DNA of 64,000 nucleotides from Bubalus kerabau (taxonomy: Eukaryota; Chordata; Mammalia; Artiodactyla; Bovidae). Shown here in pieces: positions 1 to 10,613 of the stretch. The stretch covers positions 63,310,501 to 63,374,500 of the forward strand of contig NC_073628.1 of assembly GCF_029407905.1 (NCBI RefSeq). Reading direction: 5' to 3'. The translations under genes and the position numbers were made by a program. Position 1 is the stretch's first letter. Every line of letters begins with the position of its first letter. The notes beneath the pieces were generated by a model, which searched no databases, was not told the origin of the DNA, and saw only the letters and a program-made list of their open reading frames with translations.

Positions 1-135
1 TTCCTTTTCAGTTTAATATAAGTATAGTTGAAGTCAGCTGGTGAGCAAAAAAAGCAATTTCCAAACTAAGTATATATGCAAAAAGGCAATCCTTGCCACA
101 TATACAGACACATTTTAAAAATGATTCCCTCAATA

Positions 136-872
136 TAAATTGGTGCAGCCACTATGAAAAATAGTGTGCAGGTTCCTTACAAAACTAAAAAGAGAGTTCC
201 CGTATGATACTGCAATCCCACTCCTGGGTATACATCCAGAAAAAAAACTCTAATTTGAAAAAGTACATGCACTCAAATATTCATAGCAGCACTATTTACA
301 ATAGGCCAGACAAGAAAGCCACCTAACTATCCATCAACATGTGAATAGATAAAGAAGATGTGGTACTTATATACACAATAGGATATTACCCATCCATAAC
401 AAAGAATAAAATAATGCCATTTGCAGCAACATGGATGGATCTAGAGATTATCATACTAAGTGAAGTAAGTCAGATAAAGACAGGTATCATATGATAACAC
501 TTACATGTGGGATCTAAAATATGATATGAATATATTTATTTACAAAACAGGAATAGACTCATAGAGATAGAAAACACAATTATGTTTACCATAGGGAATA
601 GTAGGGGAAGGGATAAACTAGAAATTTGGGGTTAACAGATATTAATATAAACTACTATATATGAAATAATGAACAAGGACCTTTTGTATATCACAGGGAA
701 CTAAATTTAATGTCTTATAATAGCCTATAATAAAGAATGTGAAAAGAAAAAATATATATATGCATAAATGTATGTGTATGTATATATGCATACATATAAG
801 GCTGAATCACTTACTGGAAACTAGAAAATAAAATAACAGTGTAAATTAACTATACTTCAATTTTAAAAATCC
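136..872 (+). mobile_element. L1 LINE 3' end, 5'-truncated
   Basis: This is the last part of ORF2 and the 3' UTR of an L1. It starts at the 'ggtgcagccactatg' segment and runs through the ordered landmarks of ruminant L1 ends: 'cccactcctgggtatac', 'gcaacatggatggat' and 'gaagtaagtcagata', ending in an A-rich tail near 870. Many substitutions and small indels leave no open frame. The element is older than the BovB copies nearby. An internal AT/TG-rich stretch (about 750-800) looks like a microsatellite grown inside it. Confidence 0.85.
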
Positions 873-1084
873 CTTCAAAGGAAAAGAGTAAAAGGCTTTC
901 ATAAATTATGGTACATCAAAATTTACAGTACTATTTTTTTCTTCTACACTTTACCTTTTTTAAACTGTCATTAAATTTGTTTCTGCAATAATTTATACTT
1001 TATTCAGATATAACAAAAGAAAGAAGCTATGTCACTGAAAGCAATATTAACAGGAGGTTTAAGGATACATGTGTGTCTGTGTTC

Positions 1085-1281
1085 ATGCTCAGTTGCTAAC
1101 TTGTGTCTAGCTCTCTGTGACCCCATGAACTGCAGCATTCCAGGCTCCTCTGGCCATGGGATTTCCCTGGCAAGAATACTGGAATGGGTAGCCATTTCTG
1201 CCTGCAAGGGATCTTCCTGACACAGGGATTGAACCTGTTTCTCCTGCATTGCAGGTGGATTCTGCACCTGGGAAGCCCCGT
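1085..1281 (-). mobile_element. Bov-tA SINE
   Basis: This is a bovid SINE made of a tRNA-Glu-like head and a BovB-derived body. Read on the minus strand, the head lies at about 1215-1281 (the reverse of 'gcaggtggattctgcacctgggaag') and the body, with 'caagaatactggaatgggtagcc', at about 1090-1210. The copy is diverged. A possible short repeat 'acatgt' flanks it but is too short to trust. Confidence 0.85.
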
Positions 1282-1611
1282 TAAGAAAACATGTCATTAG
1301 ATAAATAATACAGAGTGATATTGAAGCTTTAAAATTTAAGCCTTGCTTGCCCTTGTGGAAAGAGATACTTGAAAGTATGTGCTGATTTTTTTTTCCACAT
1401 TGGAAGAATTTGTTTTTATTGATTCTATCCCTCTTTCAACCTAAAACTCAAAAAGTCTATTATTTTTCCAGAAATTGTAAACTCCTTTTGTAACTACCCT
1501 ACGGACTCATTGAAGTGTTTTCTAGCCAGCAGTTATTACATTTATTTGGAAGATTCTTTTTCTGCTTCATTGGCTTCTAGGAAAATATAATGACATTTTT
1601 CAAAGACATTT
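1282..1611. other. No recognised feature
   Basis: AT-rich single-copy-looking DNA. I see no repeat family, open frame or RNA gene. Confidence 0.5.
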
Positions 1612-2028
1612 CCCCAAAGAAAACATACAGATGGCCAACAGGTACATGAAAAATTCTCAACAATATTAATTATTAGAGAAATGCAAACCAAAACTACAAT
1701 GAGATATCACCTCACACTGGTCAGAAGGTCTATCATCAAAAACTCTACAAACAATAAATTTTGGAGAAGATGCAGAGAAAAGGGAACCATCCTACACTGT
1801 TGGTGGGAATGTAAATTGGTATAGTTACTATGGAGAACACGATGGAGGTTCCTTCAAAAAAAATAAAATTAGAGCTACCATATGATTCAGCAATTGCAAT
1901 CCTGGATATATATCTAGAGGACTTTCTAATTCTGAAAGATACATGCACCACAATTTTCACAACAGCACTACTTCCAATAGCCAAGACACAGAAGCAACCT
2001 AAAAGTAAACACGATAAATCCATGGATT
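1612..2028 (+). mobile_element. L1 LINE fragment (3' part of ORF2)
   Basis: Segment of an L1 ORF2 3' end. Landmarks in order are 'cagatggccaacaggtacatg', 'cacctcacactggtcag', 'cactgttggtgggaatg' and 'caatagccaagacacagaag'. It corresponds to the region just upstream of and overlapping the 1-872 copy, so these may be parts of two L1 insertions or one rearranged element. The frame is broken; both truncations are abrupt and no tail is visible. Confidence 0.85.
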
Positions 2029-3226
2029 GGAAATTGCTGAAAAAGACTGAGAGGGATTTGTAATGGCTCCTGGAATACTGGAGTGACGAGTTGGGTAGAT
2101 TGTTTTGCTTCAACTGCAGAAGAATTGTGGCAAGGAGCAAGTTACAGGGTGGAAAATAATCGTGCACTTCACATTAGCAATAAATGGAAGCTTTAACTGT
2201 TGATCTTAATGTTGATTATAACATTTTGATTAGTTCAAAAGACAATGCCTGAATTTTAGGGGCATTAGCTTCTGTTCTAAATAATGGTAGTTTTTTTTTT
2301 GTTTTTTTTTTTCACTCTGAAACACCTATGTCACTAATTAGGGATGAATATGGTGGTGACTGTTGGTTAATAAAGGAAAGATAGGGAGGGGACATGAGAA
2401 TAATTACAAAATGCAATGCAGTTCAAGAGAGATTATATAATAACAAATTGTTCTATCAGAGAAAGAGGGAGAAGGAGTTAGAAGAAGTGTGAACAGAGGC
2501 TGGATTCAGTGAACATAGATTTTAAAAGACAAGTGTAGACACATACATAATGAAGTATATAACCAAGGAAATAGTAAGATTTCATAGATAAACACCAGTA
2601 TTAACAGGCAGAATCTTAAAGGGATCATATTTTTGTTTTTTAATGTCTTTACACCCTCAAGATAGCTGAGAAGGATAGATGATCCATATATTTAGAAAAA
2701 CAGTTATGTAAACAGAGGACAGAAAGGACTGTTCAGTTTGCATAATGTTTACCTCCTTCCATAAAAGAAAATCAAACTGCTCAAAAAGGTAAAAACTTGT
2801 TAACAACAAGAAAAGGAACATGAGGAAAATTCTATATGGACAAGCAGCCATGTCTGCTATAAATATATTTTATTTATTTTTTTTTATTTTTATTTTTTTA
2901 CAATAAGAATATGCAACAGAGATAGCATATAATATGTAAAGCCTAAAGTATTTGCTTTGTATTCCTTTACATAGAAGTTGGTAGACCCCAGCCCTATGGC
3001 CATGAAGACAGTCTTTTGTGTCACCATTGTACCAGTAGAACTTTCTTTGGTGATAGAAATTTCTATAATCTGTGCTGTCTCATATGATAGATAAATATAG
3101 ATAGATAAATATATTGTAATAAAAATATTTTCAAACATAAGTAAAAATTTTCTCTATAAGTTATATAAGACCACATATTAGTACCCAGAGAGAATCAGTA
3201 TAAATATCAGGAGCTGGCAATGATTC
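2029..3226. other. No recognised gene; T-rich tracts
   Basis: About 1.2 kb without a repeat I can name. It holds T-rich runs at about 2289-2312 and 2865-2900. Small open frames here have no recognisable domain. Confidence 0.5.
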
Positions 3227-3501
3227 TTACTGCTGCTGCTGCTTAGTTGCTTCAGTCGTGTCCAACTCTGTGCGACCCCATAGACGGCAGCCCACCAGGC
3301 TCCCCCATCCCTGGGATTCTCCAGGCAAAAACACTGGAGTGGGTTGCCATTTCCTTCTCCAATGCATGAAAGTGAAAAGTGAAAGTGAAATCGCTCAGTC
3401 ATGTCTGACCCTCAGCGACCCCATGGACTGCAGCCTACTAGGCTCCTCCGTCCATGGGATTTTCCAGGCAAGAGTACTGGAGTGGGGTGCCATTGCCTTG
3501 G
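3227..3501 (-). mobile_element. Bov-A2 SINE (dimer)
   Basis: Two Bov-A units in tandem, read on the minus strand. The (CAG)n-type tail appears as 'gctgctgctgct' at the left edge. The two units are joined by the characteristic linker of 'tgaaaagtgaaagtg' type around 3366-3392. The outer end is 'gtggggtgccattgcctt' (3484-3501). Near complete with few changes, so fairly young. Confidence 0.93.
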
Positions 3502-4300
3502 TTCTTTAAAATTAATGACAGCAACTAGCCTTCATAAAACTGAAGTTAGGTACTATTTTTCTAGTTTATAAAGAAACACCTGGCACTTTTAGAAATTTAT
3601 ACTAGAAAGATCTAGAATACTCAAGGTTTAGATTTTGTTCTATGTGTATGATAAAATCATAGCCCCTTCAGTCCTTGTTGTATGATGGGAAGAAGGCAGG
3701 GACTACTTAGATACTTTTAAATTTAAAAGAAAAAAGCTCAGAAAAAAAAATATATAAAATATTTGGTGAGGCTAAACAAAGCTGAACACATGCAGAGTTT
3801 TGTATCACCTTATAACAATTAGGTATGTGATAAAAATTATTGACTTTTTGATGACATGATAAAGAACAATATGCCAACATTGTAAAGATAATGCATGTGA
3901 GAAAATTAACACACATTTTAATGTCATTTATGTACATCGATAACAGAGCTTTTAGAACAGGAAATACATAAAAGCTTTGATATGAAAATGTAAAAATGCA
4001 TTTCACTTTAATTATTCTGTATTTGACAATGTAGTTCTGAGAAGTGATTCCTGTAAACATTTCATGTTAGATCACTGCATTGCCAGTAGTATAAAACAAT
4101 GCTTAAGTAAATAAATTATTTACTGAATGAATTTGCAGTATTTCTTGGAGACCAAAGGAAGTTGCACAGGCAGACCTCTAGAAGGATGAGAGCCAGGCAA
4201 GATGGAAATCTAGAAACCCGCTGTAGTAGAAGACTATGGGATACCTTCTTAGAAGAAGCAACTCTGTTTCCAGTACTGTATAACTTGTATTATAGAGACC
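3502..4300. other. No recognised feature
   Basis: AT-rich sequence with no repeat family, exon or RNA gene that I can support. The longest open frame on the minus strand (about 3707-4060) has no recognisable domain. Confidence 0.45.
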
Positions 4301-5054
4301 TTCAGTTCAGTTCAGTTCAGTTTAGTCGCTCAATCGTGTCCAAATCTTTGCGACCCCATGAATTGCAGCACTCCAGGCCTCCCTGTCCATCACCAACTCC
4401 CAGAGATCACCCAAACTCATGTCCATCGAGTCAGTGATGCCATTTAGCCATCTCATCCTCTGTCGTCCCTTTCTCCTCCTGCCCCCAATCCCTCCCAGCA
4501 TCAGAGCCTTTTCCAATGAGTCAACTCTTCACATGAGGTAGCCAAAGTATTGGAGTTTCAGCTTTAGCATCATTCCTTCCAAAGAACATCCAGGACTGAT
4601 CTCCTTTAGAATGGACTGGTTGGATCTCCTTGCAGTCCAAGGGACTCTCAAGAGTCTTCTCCAACACCACAGTTCAAAAGCATCAATTCTTCAGTGCTCA
4701 GCTTTCTTCACAGTCCAACTTTCACATCCATACATTACCACTGGAAAAACCATAGCCTTGGCTAGACGGACCTTTGTTGGCAAAGTAATGTCTCTGCTTT
4801 TCAAAATGCTATCTAGGTTGGTCATAAATTTCCTTCCAAGGAGTAAGTGTCTTTTAATTTTATGGCTGCAGTCACCATCTGCAGTGATTTTGGAGCCCCA
4901 AAAAATAAAGTCTGACACTGTTTCTACTGTTTCCCTATCTATTTCCCATGAAGTGATGGGATCAGATGTCGTGATCTTATTTTTCTGAATGTTGAGCTTT
5001 AAGACAACTTTTTCACTCTCCTCTTTCACTTTTATCAAGAGGCTTTTTAGTCTC
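4301..5054 (-). mobile_element. BovB LINE, 3' end (5'-truncated)
   Basis: Read on the minus strand this is the last ~750 bp of BovB. It runs from the post-YADD part of the reverse transcriptase (near 5054) through the conserved 'MVFPVVMYGCESWTVKKAE' stretch (about 4695-4750) to the (CTGAA)n tail, seen on the plus strand as 'ttcagttcagttcag' at 4301. A 147-codon remnant of the RT frame survives at about 4691-5134, its outer part lying outside the element. No clear target-site duplication. Confidence 0.93.
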
Positions 5055-5881
5055 TTAGGAGGACTTAGTTTGGTAACATTCCCATTTCCCATCCTTGGGC
5101 CATTGGAGGAAAAGTTGCTTTGAAAGCGTCTCACCCAGAATGTTTATAATAAGGCTGGGCAGTTTTTCAAAGAACAGGAGAATTGAAAATTAGGAAAATC
5201 TAAAAATATCCAGTATATTTGATGGATTTTGGCATAAAATTCAATAAGAAGAACTTGTACAATGCTTTGAAAATGTATACTTTAAATTCAAATGCTATAT
5301 GTTATTAAAGACAAAACGAATCAAGTATTTTAAAGTATTTCTGATTCTAATTCTAGATGTTTAAATTTTGTCATAAAATTTTTTCACCCCAATAACATAG
5401 TTTTAATAAAAGTTATTTTAAGAAAAAATATATCAGAATCTCCTTTTAGAGCTGTATGTTTCGAATTTGGAAGATTCTCATTCCAAACTCTGCCCCAAAT
5501 TGGCAGTTTTCCCTATCACTTTGAACCTGTTCTGATACTAATATGACTTTTAAAAAGAATGAGCATTTGGAAAGCACATCTGTCCTTGGAGTTGCTTGAA
5601 AATGACATAAAAATTGTCAATGTCCTTGTCATCTGTAAGACAAATAGTGTCTGTCACTGAGTATTTCTCTGAAGACTTCCCATTACATCAACAGGCTCAA
5701 AATGTTTACATTAATTCATATGCTGATTTTCATCATATGGTAGAAAATCCTTCAGAGAAAATCTATCTTATTTCCTCTGTGCATAAAATCTAACAAAACT
5801 AAAGTCCCCTGATCTTGTCTCATGATACCAAGTAATCAATTTTCCATGTACTTAAATATTTAACAATTAAAATATGTTCCT
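5055..5881. other. No recognised feature
   Basis: AT-rich spacer of ~0.8 kb with no repeat, RNA gene or coding signal that I recognise. Confidence 0.45.
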
Positions 5882-5991
5882 AGAGTGGGTAGCCATTCTC
5901 TTCTCCAGAAGATTTTCCTGATGCAGGGATCACACCCAGATCTCCTGTCTTGCAGGTGGATTTTTTACCATCTGAGCCACCAGGGAAATCC
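5882..5991 (-). mobile_element. Bov-tA SINE, head half only
   Basis: Minus-strand fragment containing the tRNA-like head ('ccatctgagccaccagggaa' reversed, about 5968-5988) and the start of the body ('gtgggtagccattctcttctcc'). The 3' half of the SINE is missing. Confidence 0.85.
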
Positions 5992-6804
5992 TTAATTATT
6001 ATTGCCTACAACATTGCCAGTTTTCTGCTATTTATACATCTCTATATTCTTTATTCTCATAAATATAAGATTTTAAGTTTTTACCTTTGTATTCCATTGG
6101 TGATTTATCTGGAAATCATTGCCAATAATCTTATTACAATTCATGATTTCCCACAATTTTACAGAATACATTTGATTAATGAATTGGTCTCTCTCTCAAC
6201 TCCATGTCAAAAACCTCTTCTTGGAGCCTCAGAACTAAAGAGACAGTGTGTACAAAATTGGAAAATGGAAAACTATTTAAATATATTCCTTATATCTTCC
6301 TGTGAAATGGCTTGCTTATTAATTTTGGATTAAATATTTTAAATGTGATGATTATAGACTTGAATTAAATGGTTTATCTTTTATTGAGTATCTTGTAAAT
6401 GTAGGTCATCTTTCTAGATTCTATTCTTAAGAAGATAAACATGCAACAAAAATAGTAGCTATGAGTTTAAGAGTGGCATTCAAAGTACATTTCAAAAGAG
6501 CTTCAAGGGAAAAAGTTCAGTAAATTCTAAAATAAATATTCAGGGCAATAATAAGTTTATCTAATGTCTTACAAACTATCTGAATACTTATTTTTAACTT
6601 ACCAATGGTTTAATTTTATAAGGTCAACAATATCATACCTCGTTGCAATTGAATAAAATCATTTTAATATGGAGTCAGGATATACATTATAGAAATAGAG
6701 CATATGCATTTGACCTTTTTTAAGGATCTGACTATTCAAGATTATAAGAGTAACAGCTTAATTGTTGTCTCCTCTGTTAATGTGGATATTGAATAAGTAC
6801 TCAT
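5992..6804. other. No recognised feature
   Basis: AT-rich DNA. A 127-codon open frame (5950-6333, plus) starts inside the neighbouring SINE and shows no known domain; I do not call it a gene. Confidence 0.45.
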
Positions 6805-7109
6805 CACTAGTAGTTCTGCTGCTACTGATGCTGCTGCTAAGTCACTTCAGTCGTGTCCGACTCTGTGTGACCCCATAGACGGCAGCCCACCAGGCTCCCC
6901 CGTCCTTGGGATTCTCCAGGCAAGAACACTAGAGTGGGTTGCCATTTCCTTCTCCAATGCATGAAGTGAAAAGTGAAAGTGAAGTCCCTCAGTCGTGTCC
7001 GACTCTTAGTGACCCCATAGACGGCAGCCTACCAGGCTTCTCTGCCCATGGGATTTTCCAGGCAAGAGTACTGGAGTGGGCTGCCATTGCCTTCTCCCAC
7101 TAGTAGTTC
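6805..7109 (-). mobile_element. Bov-A2 SINE with perfect 12-bp target-site duplication
   Basis: The dimeric element occupies about 6817-7097 and is flanked by identical copies of CACTAGTAGTTC at 6805-6816 and 7098-7109. Both Bov-A units, the linker and the (CAG)n-like tail at the left are present. The intact duplication and the low divergence mark a recent insertion mobilised by LINE machinery. Confidence 0.95.
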
Positions 7110-7913
7110 AGATAGTATTTTACTGTGTTTCTGACATCTTTGTGCTATTTGCCTTTCTCACTTGGTGTGTGTTGACTCAGCAGAATTCCTACTAAAAGTA
7201 GTAAACCGTATGAGATTGCCATACTCAACTGTTTTTGAACTTTAAATGTAATTCTAAATGCTTCAACTTAATAACTGTTTCCAAGTTATAAATGCCAGGA
7301 ATACATTTTTTGTAAATCATTCTTCACCAAAATTTTGTTAAGAGTGTATATGGTTGCAGTATAAATTTTTTCCTTGGTTATGGTAGTCATATTTGTTGTT
7401 CAAATAAATTTTTCATTTTCAGTATAAACATTTAAAATATGCTTCTCTTTATTATCAAATTATGAAAGTAATTTAAATTGTGTTTATTTGAAAACTTATA
7501 TTCATTTAAAAACAGTAACATTTGAGCTACTGAGTTTTCTAGTCAATGGAACCAAAATGAACAATAATATGCATAACATTTTTACAGTAAAAGGACTGGT
7601 TATTCGGTTACTTTTAAAGCAAAATGTTGTGCACATATAGAAATTCAATAAGTACTAACTCAGAAATAAAGTGGGCATCCATGATAATAAACTGTAATAA
7701 TGGTGAAATAAACTCAATTGTTTTGATTATTTTCTGTGAACATTTCATATTTGGTCCTGGACAAGCCCATGTGTGATTTTGTTTCCTAATACATTCACAT
7801 TTAATACAATCAAACACTAATTTCCTTCCCTATCAAAAGTTTGTTTTGAGATAAATTTTAATCTTCATTTTTTATACTTGTAAAATGTGTCTTGTTACTC
7901 TGAAAACTTGCAT
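7110..7913. other. No recognised feature
   Basis: AT-rich spacer of ~0.8 kb; nothing recognised. It ends at the A-run (7915-7925) that abuts the next L1. Confidence 0.45.
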
Positions 7914-8344
7914 TTAAAAAAAAAACTTATTGAAATATAGTTGATTGATAATGTTTTAATTTGTGCTGCACAACAAAGTGATAGTTATACATATTTTTTA
8001 TTTTATTTTTCATTATGACTTATTAGAATATTAAATGTAGTTCCTTGTGCTATACAGTAGAATCTTACTGTTTATTTATCATATATAATAGTTTTCATGT
8101 ATTAACCCCAAATTCCCAGTCCATCCCCTGCCTACCCCTCTCACTATTCTCTATGTCTGTGAGTCTGTTTCTGTCTCATAAATATATTCATTTGTGTTGT
8201 ATTTTATATTCCACATATAAGTGATATATAAGGTATTTGTCTTTCTCCTTCTGACTTACTTTGCTTAGTATGATAATCTCTAGGATACATTCATATTGTT
8301 GAAAATTGCATTATTTTGCTCTTTTTTATGGCCAAGTAAGTAAT

Positions 8345-8546
8345 GGCTTCCTTGGTGGCTCGGTGGTGAAGAATCCACCTGTCAATGCAAGAGATGTGGG
8401 TTTAATCCCTGGGTCAAGAAGATCTCCTAGAGAAGGAAATGGCATCCCATTCCAGTAGTCTTGCCAGGGAAATTCCATGGACAGAAGAGCCTGGCAGGTT
8501 GCAGTACCTGGGGTTTCAAAGAGTCAAGCATGACTTAGCATGCACT
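8345..8546 (+). mobile_element. Bov-tA SINE inserted in an L1
   Basis: Complete Bov-tA: head 'ggcttccttggtggctcgg' (8345-8363) with A and B box-like blocks of the tRNA-Glu ancestor, body with 'gagaaggaaatggca' and 'ccatggacagaagagcctgg', and a 3' end that passes into a CA microsatellite. It lies inside the minus-strand L1 at 7914-8604 and is therefore younger. Confidence 0.92.

Positions 8547-8574
<28 letters not shown>
8547..8574. repeat. (CA)14 microsatellite at the SINE tail
   Basis: Uninterrupted CA dinucleotides that follow directly on the Bov-tA 3' end. This is probably the SINE tail grown into a microsatellite. Confidence 0.97.
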
Positions 8575-8577
<3 letters not shown>

Positions 8578-8604
8578 GCCATATATTCTTTATCCATTAG
8601 AACT

Positions 8605-9086
8605 TGCATTTTTAAATTTGCATTAATATGACTGGGCTATGTATCCTTGACCTCTTCCTTCAGTCATGGCCAGAAGTACAATTTTAGTACAATTTATTCC
8701 TTTACAGTAAAAACATGAAACAGAGATTCTTATTGGAATGGCTTTCCTCTAGATTGTGAATTCCTGATTAAATGATCTCCAGAATCATGAATTATTTTTA
8801 TTGTTCATAAATTATTTTTGTGTGTGAGAGAAATGATTATTCACAAAATTAAAGGAAATATACCCTGAAAATTTAGGTGGTTGTATATTTGCCCAAGGAG
8901 AGCCAGAGGTTGATCCATGAGAGTAAATGGAAAAGGTCATATACAAAGAACAAGCCATTTTACACTCCAGTATGCCACTATAGCAAAATAAAGAATAAGT
9001 AGAAACTTTGAAGATATGAAAATTTAAAAACTACTCAGGTGGAATATGTACCATTAAAAACAAATTAAAATTTGGAGTAGGTTAAA
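8605..9086. other. No recognised feature
   Basis: AT-rich sequence without a recognisable repeat or coding signal. Confidence 0.45.
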
Positions 9087-9402
9087 TATATTTTTTTTTA
9101 ATTTTATTTTATTTTTAAACTTTACATAACTGTATTAGTTTTGCCAAATATCAAAATGAATCCGCCACAGGTATACATGTGTTCCCCATCCTGAACCCTC
9201 CTCGCTCCTCCCTCCCCATTCCATCCCTCTGGGTCGTCCCAGTGCACCAGCCCCAAGCATCCAGTATCGTGCATCGAACCTGGACTGGCAACTCATTTCA
9301 TACATGATATTTTACATGTTTCAATGCCATTCTCCCAAATCTTCCCCCCCTCTCCCTCTCCCACAGATTCCATAAGACTGTTCTATACATCAGTGTCTCT
9401 TT
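9087..9402 (-). mobile_element. L1-BT 3' UTR, young copy
   Basis: Minus-strand 3' end of a young bovine L1. The plus strand starts with the reversed poly(A) and A/T-rich end (9087-9118), then the GC-rich 3' UTR including 'tcctgaaccctcctcgctcc' and 'ccagtatcgtgcatcgaacc'. It is almost identical over ~310 bp to the start of the copy at 53701-54246, so both derive from a recently active subfamily. Confidence 0.9.
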
Positions 9403-9996
9403 AGTTTTATTTTTAATCATCATTATAAATCTAAAAAGCTATCTAGGAGTATAAATTTTAATTATTCCCAATTCAACTGACTAGGGCTAGGGATCTAAAC
9501 CCAGATGTTCAAGCTGGGTTTAGAAAAGGCAAAGGTAGTTTTTCCAAATCTCTTGAGTGAAGCTACTGTGGTAAGAACCTTGAAGCAGAATTAGGAAAAA
9601 CCTAAAATTTTTATTCTTCCTCATTTCAAAAATAGTATAAATATCCAAACTCTGTACTAGAGACTTTTATATTTGAAAATATCTAGAGTAATTTCTGTTT
9701 CTTGTACCAAATTCTGACAGATTCCATAAGGTTAAAGAGCCAGAAAGATACTATAATTTTAAGCTAAGGTGTTTTCATGAGAGGAGAAGGTTGATGTCAT
9801 GGATATAAACAAAGCTCTCAACCAGAATACATTCTCAAATTTCTTTTTAAAATTTAAAATATTATTAAATTTAAGTAAAATCTAATAGAAATATCTTAAA
9901 ACTTCAATTTGTATTAGTGATTTTGAAAGCATCATCCAGAAGTGTGTGTCAATTGCACTTACCATTTAATTTAAATTAACCTACATAGATATAATA
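9403..9996. other. No gene; contains a 39-bp BovB shard
   Basis: AT-rich spacer. Apart from the short BovB-like piece at 9499-9537 I see no family or coding signal. Confidence 0.45.
9499..9537 (+). mobile_element. Isolated BovB shard (RT region)
   Basis: The 39 bp around 'gatgttcaagctgg' and 'ttagaaaaggc' match the BovB segment coding for D-V-Q-A-G-F-R-K-G, seen in longer form at 22905-22933. Nothing of BovB is recognisable on either side. It could be a remnant of a decayed copy or a very short inserted piece. Confidence 0.6.
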
Positions 9997-10034
9997 GACT
10001 TCCATGCTGGTTCAGACAGTAAAGAATCTGCCTC
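9997..10034 (+). mobile_element. Bov-tA SINE head fragment
   Basis: Thirty-eight bases match the tRNA-like head of Bov-tA ('ggttcagacagtaaagaatc'), then the similarity stops. Compare the complete heads at 56371 and 58679. Confidence 0.65.
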
Positions 10035-10059
10035 TTTACTTTAACATAAATAAAATTTA

Positions 10060-10440
10060 AAAACAAATCAACATGTACAAAGAAGCAAGAAAATATGATC
10101 CATAATCAACATAAATAAGAGTCAAAAATAGCTGACCAGAAACAATCCATAGGTTGGACTAAAAACACAAATTTTAACTATCATAAATTTTTAAAAATTG
10201 GCCATTGATTTGGAAGAGGTCAAGATGAACAAGGTGGATGAACAGAAGGAAAATTTCAGTAGAAAGAAGGAAGATATTTTCAAGTAAGAACCAAAGGCAA
10301 CTCTGGAACTAAATAATGCAAAAGATAAAATGAAAAATTGACTAAAGCTATTTATTGAGACATGAAAGAAATTTATTCCAGATGAAAGCCCATACCAGTT
10401 GAAAGAGATGAAAAGTAAAGGAAAAAGTAAAGCTGTGGGT
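10060..10440 (+). mobile_element. Ancient L1 fragment (5'/ORF1 region)
   Basis: Highly diverged sequence resembling the start of old mammalian L1 elements, with the block 'caagaaaatatgatccataa' followed by a purine-rich run of the type that encodes the ORF1 coiled coil. No frame survives. The match is weak and is called by eye. Confidence 0.45.
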
Positions 10441-10511
10441 TAATATAACCCACATGGTTATGCTTTTAACTTATTTAAATAACTATTGGTTTCTAATGTG
10501 AATATGAAATT

Positions 10512-10613
10512 CAAGTATTTATTTATTTTTATTTTTTTAATTTAATTTTTCAAATTTATAATATTGTATTGGTTTTGCCATATGGGTATACATATGTATA
10601 CAAGTATTTATTT
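10512..10613 (-). mobile_element. Minimal L1 3'-tail insertion with 13-bp duplication
   Basis: Only about 76 bp of an L1 3' end (10525-10600, minus strand) lies between perfect copies of CAAGTATTTATTT at 10512-10524 and 10601-10613. The plus strand shows the reversed A-rich tail and then 'tattggttttgccata'. This is an extremely 5'-truncated retrotransposition. Confidence 0.85.

Larger units (their letters stand above)
7914..8604 (-). mobile_element. L1 LINE 3' end, split by a SINE
   Basis: Minus-strand L1 3' UTR and end of ORF2. The plus strand reads the reverse of the usual landmarks: 'ttccttgtgctatacagtag', 'cagtccatcccctgcc' and 'cttagtatgataatctctag'. It breaks at 8344 where a Bov-tA sits and seems to resume with 'attctttatccatta' at 8585-8599, as L1 order predicts. 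Confidence 0.85.
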
